A DNA stretch of 12,873 nucleotides from an uncultured Eubacteriales bacterium (lineage in GTDB: Bacteria > Bacillota_A > Clostridia > Christensenellales > Aristaeellaceae): positions 1-12,873 of the forward strand of contig CADCQZ010000037.1 of assembly GCA_902803675.1 (NCBI GenBank), given 5' to 3'. The position numbers and the translations under genes were made by a program. Shown here piece by piece: positions 1 through 7,694 of this stretch (positions are counted from its first letter, which is position 1; each line of letters begins with the position of its first letter). Below the pieces are notes generated by a model that ran no database searches, was not told where the DNA came from, and saw nothing but the letters and a program-made list of their open reading frames with translations.

Positions 1-2079
1 CTCATGGCCCTCGATGAACTGGGAATGCACGTAGGGCTCCAGCTCCCGCACTTCCTCCCGGTCGTTGAAGGCCGCGGGGCAGGATTCTCTGAAGTACTCA
101 TGGGCGCGGCCGCCGTGGCCCAGGAGCGCTTCCGCCAGGATGGCCCAGCCCTGGGGCTGGCAGAAGATGCCGCCGTTTTCCTTGGAGGTGGGGTTGAACA
201 GCCGCATCCAGGCCCCCTGGAAATAGTGCTTCTTATAGCAGGGAGCCATCAGCTCCACACCGTTGGGGGTGTTGAGCAGCCGGTGGACGGACTCCATGCT
301 CTTTTCGGCCTGCTCTTTCGTGGCGGCCCGGGAGATGACGCTCCAGGACTGGGGATTGAGCCACATGGAGGCCTCCGGATCGTGCCTGCTGCCGATGACG
401 GCGCCCTCGGCGGTGTATCCGCGCAGGAACCGGTCATCCTCCCAGAAATAACGGTTGATCTTGTCCAGCACTTCGCCGGCGGTCTTTTTGAGCCATTCGC
501 GGTATTCCTTTTCCTCTTCCCGGCCGTCCAGGAGCTCATGGAGGATGTTCAGGGCCATGTAGAACTGGAAGGCCACGAAGCTGCTCTCGCCCTGGGCGCC
601 CAGCTGCAGGCAGTCGTTCCAGTCGGCGTGGAGCCCCGCGGGCAGCCCGTGGGCGCCCAGGTGGTTCAGGGTAAAGTCCACCGCCCGCTTCAGGTGCTCG
701 GCGACAGTGCCCTCGTCCTTGTCGGCGAAGGGGATCACCTCATCCAGGAATCCCATATCGCCGGTCTCGGCGATATATTTGTACACGGTGGGGAACAGCC
801 ACATCGCGTCGTCCGCCCGGTAGTGGGGGTGGCCGGTGGCCTTCACGTAGCTGTCCTGCTCCGGCGTGTCCTCGTGGCCCGCGTTGTGGTCGAATTTGAC
901 CAGGGGCAGCCCGGCGCCGTGATGCACCTGGGCGGAGAGCATGAAGCGGATCCTGTCCGCGGCCATGGCCGGATCCAGATGGATGATGCCCTGGATGTCC
1001 TGCACCGTGTCCCGGTAGCCGTAGCCGTTGCGCTCGCCGGCGTAGATGAGGCTGGCCGCCCGGCTCCAGATGAAGGTGATGAAGCACTGGAAGGCGTTCC
1101 AGGTGTTCACCATGGTGTCGAGCTCCTCATCCGGGGTGTGGATCTGGAGATGGCTGAGCCTTGCGTGCCAGGTCTTTTTCAGGCTCTCGATCTCGGCGGG
1201 GACGGTCTTTTCCGGATCGGCGTACCGGTCCAGCAGGGCCCGGGCGGCCTTTTCGCCCTTCTGCCCCAGCAGGAAGACGACCGTACGGCTCTCGCCCGGC
1301 CGGAGCTCCAGGACGGTGTGCAGCGCGCCGCAGGGATTGCCGTTGAAGTTGAGGCTGTCATCCAGCCGGCCGTCCATCACGGCCTGGGGGCTGTTGAAGT
1401 GACGGACGCCCAGGAAGCGCTCCCGCCGGCCGGTGAAGCTCGTCACCTCAGCGCCGGCCATGCCGAAGAAGCGCTCCTTACCGTTCTCCCCGTCCTCGTT
1501 CAGGTCGCAGAACTGGTTGATCCGCTGCAGGATATGGTCCTTGTGGAACTCGGTCACCGTGATGAACTGGGTGTACTGCATGTTCACCAGGTCCTGGGTG
1601 TAAAAGCTCTCCGTGGTCAGCTCGGCGTAACCGAAAACGCCGATCTTCCGGGGCGCGTCCCCGGTATTTTTGACCTTCAGCGCCCACACCTCGTGGACCG
1701 CGTCCAGGGGCACATAATAGGTGGCTTCGCTTTGGATGCCCCGGTAGGCGGCGTCGATCCGGGTGTAGGCCGTGCCGTGCCGGGTCTGAGTATCGAAGAC
1801 CGCCAGGTCCTTTTCCACGGGGCGCCAGGAGGCGGACCAGAAGTCCCCGTCCTCCTCATCCCGCAGATAGATATACCGGCCCGGCTCGTCGAACTGGTTG
1901 AAGGTGTATCTGAGGATCCGGCCCGCGGCGCCGGATTTCACGAAGCTGTAGCCGCCGGCGTTCTGAGTCACGATGGCGCCGTATTCGGGGGAGCCCAGAT
2001 AGTTGGCCCAGGGCATGGGGGTGCGGGGGTCGGTGATCACGTATTCCCGGTGTTCATTGTCGAAATATCCGTATCGCAT
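1..2079 (-). CDS. GH94 family glycoside phosphorylase (cellobiose/laminaribiose/chitobiose phosphorylase-like), C-terminus cut by window edge
   Basis: Cytoplasmic enzyme that would split a beta-linked disaccharide or oligosaccharide with phosphate, giving an alpha-sugar 1-phosphate. The protein begins MRYGYFDNEHREYVIT, close to the start of known cellobiose and diacetylchitobiose phosphorylases. An N-terminal beta-sandwich (about residues 1-270, with NYLGSPEYGAIVTQNAGGYSF near residue 30) leads into an (alpha/alpha)6 barrel. Barrel landmarks are WSR at 338-340, GYRDTVQD at 354-361, HADWNDC with the presumed general acid D486, and KENGGIF and EPYVHSQF near the end of the visible part. In characterised GH94 enzymes the acid lies in the same DWND motif near residue 490. 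No signal peptide is seen. The ATG follows AAGGAGG at good spacing. 693 codons are visible; relatives have about 800, so roughly 100 residues lie left of the window. The family is secure, but the substrate cannot be read from sequence alone. Confidence 0.93.
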   Translation of the reverse strand, partial: MRYGYFDNEHREYVITDPRTPMPWANYLGSPEYGAIVTQNAGGYSFVKSGAAGRILRYTFNQFDEPGRYIYLRDEEDGDFWSASWRPVEKDLAVFDTQTRHGTAYTRIDAAYRGIQSEATYYVPLDAVHEVWALKVKNTGDAPRKIGVFGYAELTTESFYTQDLVNMQYTQFITVTEFHKDHILQRINQFCDLNEDGENGKERFFGMAGAEVTSFTGRRERFLGVRHFNSPQAVMDGRLDDSLNFNGNPCGALHTVLELRPGESRTVVFLLGQKGEKAARALLDRYADPEKTVPAEIESLKKTWHARLSHLQIHTPDEELDTMVNTWNAFQCFITFIWSRAASLIYAGERNGYGYRDTVQDIQGIIHLDPAMAADRIRFMLSAQVHHGAGLPLVKFDHNAGHEDTPEQDSYVKATGHPHYRADDAMWLFPTVYKYIAETGDMGFLDEVIPFADKDEGTVAEHLKRAVDFTLNHLGAHGLPAGLHADWNDCLQLGAQGESSFVAFQFYMALNILHELLDGREEEKEYREWLKKTAGEVLDKINRYFWEDDRFLRGYTAEGAVIGSRHDPEASMWLNPQSWSVISRAATKEQAEKSMESVHRLLNTPNGVELMAPCYKKHYFQGAWMRLFNPTSKENGGIFCQPQGWAILAEALLGHGGRAHEYFRESCPAAFNDREEVRELEPYVHSQFIEGHE

Positions 2080-2115
2080 GGACTGATCCTCCTTTTTGGG
2101 TTGGCTGGCAGGCCT

Positions 2116-2144
2116 ATCCTACCATATCGGACGGCTCAGGTAAA
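2116..2144 (-). promoter_or_regulatory. Probable sigma-A promoter of the GH94 gene
   Basis: Reading the minus strand, TTTACC (-35) is followed after exactly 17 bases by TAGGAT (-10), which keeps the important A2, A5 and T6 of TATAAT. A TGG immediately upstream of the -10 gives an extended -10 (TGn). The -10 lies about 37 bases before the ATG, leaving a short leader that contains the ribosome binding site. The -35 is only moderately good, which suggests regulation or moderate strength. Confidence 0.6.
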
Positions 2145-2162
2145 TCCTTTTAGTAAAAATAA

Positions 2163-2191
2163 TTGACAAAAAAACGGGGCTGTGTCAGGAT
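2163..2191 (+). promoter_or_regulatory. Probable sigma-A promoter of the esterase gene
   Basis: A perfect TTGACA (2163-2168) is followed after 17 bases by CAGGAT (2186-2191). The -10 matches TATAAT at only three positions, but these are the key A2, A5 and T6, and it is preceded by TGT, an extended -10. The expected start of transcription is near 2198, inside a tandem AAGCGA AAGCGA repeat at 2192-2203. The leader would be about 70 bases. This promoter and the opposite GH94 promoter share a TGn-(T/C)AGGATA core. Confidence 0.6.
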
Positions 2192-2203
2192 AAGCGAAAG
2201 CGA
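2192..2203 (+). repeat. Tandem hexamer AAGCGA x2 at the presumed transcription start
   Basis: Two exact, adjacent copies of AAGCGA lie directly downstream of the -10 of the esterase promoter. A direct repeat at +1 is a common place for a repressor site, but two 6-base copies can also arise by chance, and no regulator gene is visible in the window. Confidence 0.3.
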
Positions 2204-2253
2204 TGAAAAACCCGCCGGAACGGCAGGAAAGCAGCCGCGTCCGGTGCGGATGA

Positions 2254-2260
2254 AGAGGGG
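2254..2260 (+). promoter_or_regulatory. Ribosome binding site that points to a TTG start for the esterase
   Basis: AGAGGGG at 2254-2260 is the only purine-rich element near the start. It overlaps the first in-frame start candidate, GTG 2260, so it cannot serve that codon. It lies 8 bases before TTG 2269. An in-frame stop (TGA 2251-2253) rules out any start further upstream. Confidence 0.55.
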
Positions 2261-2268
2261 TGGTCGGT

Positions 2269-3717
2269 TTGCTGCGGGCGGCGGCGGTGTTCAGGGATCA
2301 TATGGTGCTGCAGCGCGGGATGCCCGTGCGCGTGTTCGGTGAGGCCTCCGGCCCCGTGGAGGCGGCCATCGCGGGCAGCGCCGCGGCGGCGGACGCAAGA
2401 GACGGGCGTTTCCTCGTGACGCTGCCGCCTCTGGAAGCGGGCGGGCCCTACAGCCTCACCCTCCGCTGCGGGGAGGAACTCGTCACGTTTTCGGACGTGA
2501 TGGCGGGGGAGGTATGGCTCTGCGGGGGCCAGTCCAATATGGAGATGGTCCTCGCCGGCGCTTCGGGCGGCGAAAAAGAGAACGCGGAAGCTCATGATCC
2601 GCTCCTTCGCTTTTACACCGTCCCGCCGGCCGCGACAGGGGAGGAAGCGGCTGAAAATGAGGCCGGGACCCGGTGGATCCCCGCCGCCCCGGGTCAGGTA
2701 GGGAACGTGAGCGCCGTGGCCTATTTCGCGGGCAAACGGCTCCGGGAAAAGCTGGGGGTGCCCGTGGGGATGGTGGTGTGCTGCCTGGGCGGCACCCAGA
2801 TCGCCAGCTGGATGAGCCGGGAATGCCTGGATGGTTTTGAGGAGGGCCGGGCGGAGAACGCCGCCTTCGACGAGGCCGTCAGGGGCATCACGGAGGAGAT
2901 GTACCGGGCCGCTTTCGTTGCGTACCGCTCCCGGTGCGAAAGGTACTGGGCGGATACGGACGCGCTGCGCCGGAAGGACCCCGCAATCGGCCAGAAGGGG
3001 ATCGAAAAGGAACTGGGGCCCTATCCCTGGCCGCCGCCCTTTGGGCCGAAGATGCCCCGCCGCCCCGGAGGGCTCTGGGAAGGGATGGTGGAGCGGATCA
3101 TCCCCCTGTCGGTCCGCGGCCTGATCTGGTACCAGGGGGAGTCGGACTCGGGGCACGCCGGGATGTACGCGGCGCTGTTTGAGAACATGATCGCCCTGTG
3201 GCGGCGGGCCTTCGGGCCCATCCCCGTGATCGCCTGTCAGCTGCCGGGGTACGCCTCCGACCCGGCGGGGGAGGACTGGCCCGGGATCCGCGACGCCCAG
3301 ATGAGGGTGTGCGGAGGTCTGCCCGACTGTTACCTCGCCTGTCTCATCGACTGTGGGGACCGGGAGGACCTGCACCCGAAGGACAAGCTGCGGCCGGGCC
3401 TGCGCGCGGCGGATCTCGCGCTCCGGCACGTGTACGGCCTTCCGGTCCCGGCCGACGCGCCGCGTTTGACCGGTATCCGGCGGGAGGGGGACGAGGCGGT
3501 GCTGTGCTTTTCCGCGCCCCTCAGGCCTCCCGAAAGCCCGGTAAAAGGGCTGACGGTGAACGATGAAGTCTGCGCCGAAGCGCGGGTCCGGGGGAACGAG
3601 ATGCGTCTTGACGCCCCGGAGGGCGCGCGTATCGCCTACGCCTGGGATAACGCCCCGGATATCAGCCTTTTCGGCACGGACGGGCTGCCCGTATTCCCCT
3701 TTGAAACCGGCTGTTGA
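2269..3717 (+). CDS. SASA-family carbohydrate O-acetylesterase (sialate O-acetylesterase-like), cytoplasmic
   Basis: Predicted serine esterase that removes O-acetyl groups from sugars. Motifs in order (numbered from TTG 2269): FRDHMVLQR at 8-16, the usual N-terminal strand of this family; GGQSNME with the presumed nucleophile S89; WYQGESD at 287-293; DAQMR, the usual block before the catalytic end; and DLHPKD with D367 and H369 as the likely Asp-x-x-His-type partners. The length (482 residues) fits the family. No signal peptide is present, so it probably acts on imported acetylated oligosaccharides, in keeping with the divergent intracellular phosphorylase. The start was set at TTG because GTG 2260 overlaps the ribosome binding site, and because TTG yields the family's usual MLR-A-AVF beginning. 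'Sialate' is only the family name; acetylated xylan-, glucan- or mannan-type oligosaccharides are equally possible. Codon use is less biased than in the downstream operon. Confidence 0.88.
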   Translation: MLRAAAVFRDHMVLQRGMPVRVFGEASGPVEAAIAGSAAAADARDGRFLVTLPPLEAGGPYSLTLRCGEELVTFSDVMAGEVWLCGGQSNMEMVLAGASGGEKENAEAHDPLLRFYTVPPAATGEEAAENEAGTRWIPAAPGQVGNVSAVAYFAGKRLREKLGVPVGMVVCCLGGTQIASWMSRECLDGFEEGRAENAAFDEAVRGITEEMYRAAFVAYRSRCERYWADTDALRRKDPAIGQKGIEKELGPYPWPPPFGPKMPRRPGGLWEGMVERIIPLSVRGLIWYQGESDSGHAGMYAALFENMIALWRRAFGPIPVIACQLPGYASDPAGEDWPGIRDAQMRVCGGLPDCYLACLIDCGDREDLHPKDKLRPGLRAADLALRHVYGLPVPADAPRLTGIRREGDEAVLCFSAPLRPPESPVKGLTVNDEVCAEARVRGNEMRLDAPEGARIAYAWDNAPDISLFGTDGLPVFPFETGC

Positions 3718-3723
3718 ATATGG

Positions 3724-3752
3724 TTGACATCTTTCCGCAATCCATTTAAAAT
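3724..3752 (+). promoter_or_regulatory. Near-consensus sigma-A promoter of the transporter operon
   Basis: TTGACA (3724-3729, 6/6) is separated by 17 bases from TAAAAT (3747-3752, 5/6). It starts only 6 bases after the esterase stop, so the transporter operon has its own strong promoter. A second TAAAAT lies at 3757-3762 but at a poor distance from the -35. Transcription should begin near 3759, giving a leader of about 75 bases. No terminator is visible between the esterase and this promoter, so read-through from the esterase is also possible. Confidence 0.8.
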
Positions 3753-3754
3753 GG
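3742..3754. promoter_or_regulatory. Perfect 13-base palindrome over the -10 box (operator candidate)
   Basis: CCATTT-A-AAATGG is a perfect inverted repeat with a one-base centre that covers the -10 element. A dimeric repressor bound here would block RNA polymerase. It is short, AT-rich in the middle and partly forced by the -10 sequence, so this is only a candidate. Confidence 0.3.
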
Positions 3755-3772
3755 GTTAAAATCATACGCGAC

Positions 3773-3801
3773 ATCCGGCAGGCCCCCGCGCTGTGCCGGG
3801 T
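3773..3801 (+). other. Weak hairpin in the leader of the transporter operon
   Basis: CCGGCA (3775-3780) can pair with TGCCGG (3794-3799). One T-G and one A-T pair extend the outer end, giving an 8-pair stem with a loop of 13. No T-run follows, so it is not an intrinsic terminator. It ends about 20 bases before the ribosome binding site and may be a leader structure or chance. Confidence 0.25.
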
Positions 3802-3832
3802 ATTAAAGCGATTCCTGAAAAGGAGCGTTGCT

Positions 3833-6730
3833 ATGCAGAAGAAATACCGTGGCCTATGGATCGGCCTGATCGTGCTCGTCGCCGCGGTCGGGCTGATCGT
3901 GCTGCTCGGACGCGGCACGCAGAACTTCAAGGACAAATACGAGGGAGAGGACCTGACGGCGGACGTGAGCGGTATCGGGCGGAGCGATACCTATAACGCC
4001 TATCTGGCCGCGCACGCCGCCGACGGGACGGGGGACGCGCCGATCCGCGTCGCGGTGGAAGAGTTCGAGGAGCCGGACGGGAAGGCGTACCCGGATCAGG
4101 ACGAGCCCGGAGCGGTCTTCACGGACAGCGCTTCCTTCGTCACCTGGAAGGTGGACGTGGAAAAGGCCGGCATGTACAACGTCCTGCTGGATTATAAAAC
4201 GGTGGACTCCCGCGGCGTGGACATGGAGCGTGAGCTGTACATCAACGGTTCCGTCCCCTTCGCCGGCGCCGCGTCTCTGACCTTCTCCCGGCTGTGGATC
4301 GACGGGGGCCCCGTCAGGACGGACAACCAGGGCAACCAGATCCGTCCGTCCCAGGTGGAGACCTTCGACTGGCAGCAGGCCTACTGCCGGGACGCCATGG
4401 GCTATGTGATCGACCCGTATCAGTTCTATTTCGAGGCGGGCGAGAACACCCTCTCCCTGCGGGCCGTGAACGAGCCGATGATCCTGCGCGGCATCACGCT
4501 GGTGCCGGTCCACGAGCACGTGGACTACGCCGCTTACTCCAGGAGCGTCCCGCAGGTCACCATGAGCGACACGGCGCGCAAATGGCAGCAGGTCATCCAG
4601 GGCGAGTCCTCCGTCCTGCGGTCCTCGCCGTCCCTGTACGCGCGCTATGACCGGTCGAGCCCGTCGACGGAGCCCTACAGCGTGACCAATACCGTGCTCA
4701 ACTACATCGGCGGTGACCCGTGGAACAACCCCGGCCAGTGGATCCAGTGGGACTTCGACGTGCCGGAGGACGGTTATTACACCATCAGCGTCAAGGCCCG
4801 GCAGGCGTATCAGCGCGGCGCCCTGTCCTGCCGCAGCCTGTATATCGACGGTGAGATCCCCTTCGAGGAGGTCAGCACCGTCTCCTTCGGGTATGACACC
4901 TCCTGGGACCTGTTGACACTGAAGGACGAGGCCACCGGTGAGCCCTACCTGTTCTACCTGAGCGCGGGCAGCCATCAGATCCGTCTGGAGGCCACCCTGG
5001 GCGAGATGGGGCCCATCCTGCAGCAGCTGGAGGACAGCATCTACCGCCTCAACCTGATCTACCGCAAGCTGCTGATCCTGACGGGCGTCAATCCCGACCG
5101 GTTCCGCGACTACAACCTGGAGAAGCTCTATCCCGAGGTGATCGAGGCCATGGGCCTTGAGAGCAAGCGCCTCTACAAGCTGGTGGACGACACCGTGGCC
5201 ATCACCGGCCAGAAGAGCGACCGGGTAGCCGTGGCGCAGACCCTGGCGGTACAGCTGGAGGGCTTCGTGGCGCATACGGAGCGCATCACCCAGTCCTTCA
5301 GCAACTTCAAGGACAACATCACCAGCCTGGGCACGGCCATGCTGAACATGTCCGAGACCAAGCTGGATATCGACCTGATCGTGGTCGGCGGCCGGGACGC
5401 GCCCCTCCCCGAGGTGAAGGACGGGGGCTTCCGCAGGCTGGCCCACGAGATCCGTTCCTGCATCGCCTCCTACACGGTGGACTACAACTCCCTGGGCGAC
5501 AAATTCGAGGAAGGCTCCGGGGAGGACCTGATCGAGGTGTGGATCGTCACCGGCCGCGATCAGAGCACCGTGCTCAAGACCATGGTGGACGATACCTTCA
5601 CCAAGAACACCGGGATCCGCGTCAACGTGAAGCTGGTGGCGGCCGAGACGCTTCTGACCGCCGTGGTGGCCGGCAACGGGCCCGACGTGGTGCTGTCGCT
5701 GGGCAGCTGGTTCCCGGTCAACTACGCCATGCGCAACGCCGTGGAGGACCTGACCCAGTTCCCGGATTTCGAACAGGTGATCGAGTCCTTCTATCCCAGC
5801 GCTCTCACGGCCCTGAGGTACAACGACGGCGTGTACGCCCTGCCGGAGACCCAGGAGTTCTCGCTGCTGTTCTACCGGGAGGACGTGCTGGAGGAACTGG
5901 GCCTGACGCCGCCGGACACCTGGGAGGAGCTGATCGGCATGCTGCCCACCATCCAGGGCAACAACCTGTCCGTGGGCGTGCCGTATCCGGACATCACCAC
6001 GGTGGACATGTCGGTGCTCACCTCCATGATCTACCAGCAGGGCGGCGCCATCTATAACGATGAAGCGACCCGCACCACCATCGATGACGAGCGGGGCGTG
6101 GCGGCGTTCAAGCTGTACACCTCCCTGTACAACGACTACGGCCTGGCCACGGTCTACGATTTCGTGAGCCGCTTCCGTTCGGGCGAGATGCCCATGGGCG
6201 TGGCTTCCTACAGCACCTACAACACCCTGGTGGTCTCCGCGCCGGAGATCCGGGGCCTGTGGGACTTCACCCTCTTCCCCGGCACGGTGAGGGAGGACGG
6301 CACTTTCGACCGCACCGTCCACTCCCAGGGCCTGTGCTGCATGATGATCGCCACGCAGGACGAGAACATCAAGAAGAACGCCTGGGAGTTCATGAAGTGG
6401 TGGGTCAGCGAAGAGGCGCAGGTGCGCTTCGGCCGGGAGATCGAGAGCGTCCTGGGCTCCTCCGCCCGGTACGCCACGGCCAACCGGAAGGCCCTGGAGA
6501 AGATCGGCTGGAGCAGCAAGCAGTACGCCGTGCTCAGTGAGCAGATGGCCCACACCCGGGGCTTCAGGGAGATCGCCGGCGGCTACTCCACCACGCGCCA
6601 CATGACCAACGCCATCCGCCGCGTGATCAACGACAAGGACGACGCCCGTGAAACGCTGCTCACCTATGCCAAGACCATCAATGAAGAGATCAGGATCAAG
6701 CGCAGGGAATTTGACCTGCCTGTGGACTGA
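3833..6730 (+). CDS. Long membrane-anchored ABC sugar-binding protein with two N-terminal carbohydrate-binding-like modules
   Basis: Extracellular ligand-binding part of the importer formed with the next two genes. Residues about 8-26 form one hydrophobic helix after MQKKYRG. No lipobox cysteine or clear cleavage site follows, so it is probably held by an uncleaved transmembrane helix rather than as a lipoprotein. Two beta-sandwich modules follow (about 68-225 and 250-390), each with the pattern W-(K/D)-V/F-D-V...G-Y/MY and a later 'LYI(N/D)G..PF' strand, like CBM6/35-type domains. A helical spacer (about 391-560) contains TGVNPDRFRDYNLEKLYP. From about 564 to the end is a family 1 solute-binding fold: VWIVTGRDQS, NGPDVVLSLGSW, GVYALPETQEFSLLFYRED and a C-terminal EFMKWWVSEEAQVRFG. 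At 965 residues it is over twice the usual 420-450. AAGGAG lies 7 bases before the ATG. The ligand is unknown. Confidence 0.88.
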   Translation: MQKKYRGLWIGLIVLVAAVGLIVLLGRGTQNFKDKYEGEDLTADVSGIGRSDTYNAYLAAHAADGTGDAPIRVAVEEFEEPDGKAYPDQDEPGAVFTDSASFVTWKVDVEKAGMYNVLLDYKTVDSRGVDMERELYINGSVPFAGAASLTFSRLWIDGGPVRTDNQGNQIRPSQVETFDWQQAYCRDAMGYVIDPYQFYFEAGENTLSLRAVNEPMILRGITLVPVHEHVDYAAYSRSVPQVTMSDTARKWQQVIQGESSVLRSSPSLYARYDRSSPSTEPYSVTNTVLNYIGGDPWNNPGQWIQWDFDVPEDGYYTISVKARQAYQRGALSCRSLYIDGEIPFEEVSTVSFGYDTSWDLLTLKDEATGEPYLFYLSAGSHQIRLEATLGEMGPILQQLEDSIYRLNLIYRKLLILTGVNPDRFRDYNLEKLYPEVIEAMGLESKRLYKLVDDTVAITGQKSDRVAVAQTLAVQLEGFVAHTERITQSFSNFKDNITSLGTAMLNMSETKLDIDLIVVGGRDAPLPEVKDGGFRRLAHEIRSCIASYTVDYNSLGDKFEEGSGEDLIEVWIVTGRDQSTVLKTMVDDTFTKNTGIRVNVKLVAAETLLTAVVAGNGPDVVLSLGSWFPVNYAMRNAVEDLTQFPDFEQVIESFYPSALTALRYNDGVYALPETQEFSLLFYREDVLEELGLTPPDTWEELIGMLPTIQGNNLSVGVPYPDITTVDMSVLTSMIYQQGGAIYNDEATRTTIDDERGVAAFKLYTSLYNDYGLATVYDFVSRFRSGEMPMGVASYSTYNTLVVSAPEIRGLWDFTLFPGTVREDGTFDRTVHSQGLCCMMIATQDENIKKNAWEFMKWWVSEEAQVRFGREIESVLGSSARYATANRKALEKIGWSSKQYAVLSEQMAHTRGFREIAGGYSTTRHMTNAIRRVINDKDDARETLLTYAKTINEEIRIKRREFDLPVD

Positions 6731-6752
6731 ATGAAGGGGAAAGGGGGTCGTC

Positions 6753-7694
6753 ATGATGGAGTCTTCCTGGAGCAAGTATCTGGGCATGAGAAAAGAAAGG
6801 CTGAGGTATGACTGGGCCAAGGCGAAGCGGATGAAGGTATGCTACCTGTTCCTTCTCCCTTACGCGGTCCTGTTCCTGACCTTCTTCATCCTGCCCATCG
6901 TCACTTCCATTTATTACAGCTTTACGTACTACAACATTCTGGAAGCGCCCCGGTTCATCGGGTTCCAGAACTATATCAACCTGGTCCTGCAGGATGAGGT
7001 GTTCCTCACGGCCGTGCGCAATACCTTCGTGATCGCCGTGATCACGGGCCCTGTGGGCTACATCCTCTCCTTCCTGTTCGCCTGGTTCATCTGCGAGCTG
7101 CCCCGGTGGCTGCGCACCATCGCCGTGGTGGTGTTCTACGCGCCGTCCATCGCGGCCAACGCCTACGCCATCTTCGCCATCATCTTCCGGGGCGACGCGT
7201 ACGGCTACCTCAACTCCTTCCTGCTGCAGTTCGGCCTGATCGACGCGCCTTATCTGTGGCTGCTGGATCCCAAGTACATCCTGCCGGTGCTGATCGTGGT
7301 GATCCTGTGGATGAGCATGGGCGCCGGCTTCCTGTCCCAGGTGGCGGGCCTTCAGGGCGTGGACCGCAGCATGTATGAGGCGGGCTACGTGGACGGCATC
7401 CGCAACCGCTGGCAGGAGCTGTACTACATCACCCTGCCGAGCATGAAGCCGATGCTGCTCTTCAGCGCGGTCATGTCCATCACCGCGGCCTTCAACGTAT
7501 GCGACGTGCCCCGGGCCCTGGCCGGGTACCCGAGCACGGACTACGCGGCCCGCACCATCGTGACCCACCTGTTCGACTACGGCTTCTCCCGGTTCGAGAT
7601 GGGCTATGCCTCCGCCATCGCCACAGTGCTCTTCCTGGTGATGATCCTGTGCAAGAAGGCGATCCAGGCGCTGTTGAGGAGGGTCGGTACATGA
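6753..7694 (+). CDS. ABC sugar transporter permease, MalF/UgpA type
   Basis: First membrane subunit of a CUT1-type carbohydrate importer. It has 313 residues with about six transmembrane helices, the first near residues 30-53 (CYLFLLPYAVLFLTFFILP). The EAA loop that contacts the ATPase is clear: EAGYVDG at 209-215, ending with LP at 228-229. The gene starts 22 bases after the binding-protein stop and overlaps the next permease by 4 bases (ATGA at 7691-7694), which suggests coupled translation of the two permeases. Two tandem ATGs (6753 and 6756) are possible. The site AGGGGGT (6742-6748) lies 4 bases from the first and 7 from the second, so 6756 may be the true start. Length and topology are normal for the family. 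Confidence 0.93.
   Translation: MMESSWSKYLGMRKERLRYDWAKAKRMKVCYLFLLPYAVLFLTFFILPIVTSIYYSFTYYNILEAPRFIGFQNYINLVLQDEVFLTAVRNTFVIAVITGPVGYILSFLFAWFICELPRWLRTIAVVVFYAPSIAANAYAIFAIIFRGDAYGYLNSFLLQFGLIDAPYLWLLDPKYILPVLIVVILWMSMGAGFLSQVAGLQGVDRSMYEAGYVDGIRNRWQELYYITLPSMKPMLLFSAVMSITAAFNVCDVPRALAGYPSTDYAARTIVTHLFDYGFSRFEMGYASAIATVLFLVMILCKKAIQALLRRVGT

Noticed and set aside
4..2166. Long plus-strand open frame of 720 codons across the GH94 gene
   Set aside because: The minus strand encodes a clear GH94 protein with its own ribosome binding site and promoter. The plus-strand translation is low-complexity, rich in Gly/Val/His, with no family motifs. It is open because TTA, CTA and TCA codons are rare in the real gene.
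2204..2253. Small hairpins in the esterase leader (GCCG-GAA-CGGC and CCGC...GCGG) as an attenuator or riboswitch
   Set aside because: The stems are only 4 to 6 pairs, with no T-run and no recognisable riboswitch core.
3718..3723. Intrinsic terminator between the esterase and the transporter operon
   Set aside because: The -35 box begins 6 bases after the esterase stop codon. The only GC-rich stem nearby (3773-3801) lacks a following T-run.
2185..3936. Minus-strand open frame of 583 codons opposite the esterase
   Set aside because: The plus strand has the GQSNM, WYQGES and DLHPKD esterase motifs. The minus-strand translation is Pro/Arg/His-rich without motifs and would run through the operon promoter.
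3854..6820. Minus-strand open frame of 988 codons opposite the solute-binding protein
   Set aside because: It is an antisense shadow of a highly biased GC-rich gene. The translation has no recognisable domain and is unusually rich in His, Val, Gly and Asp, as expected for the reverse complement of C/G-ending codons.
7499..7690. Upstream extension of the second permease into the first permease gene
   Set aside because: The first residues would be an Arg/Pro/His-rich out-of-frame reading of the previous gene. ATG 7691 has a good ribosome binding site and gives a coherent protein.
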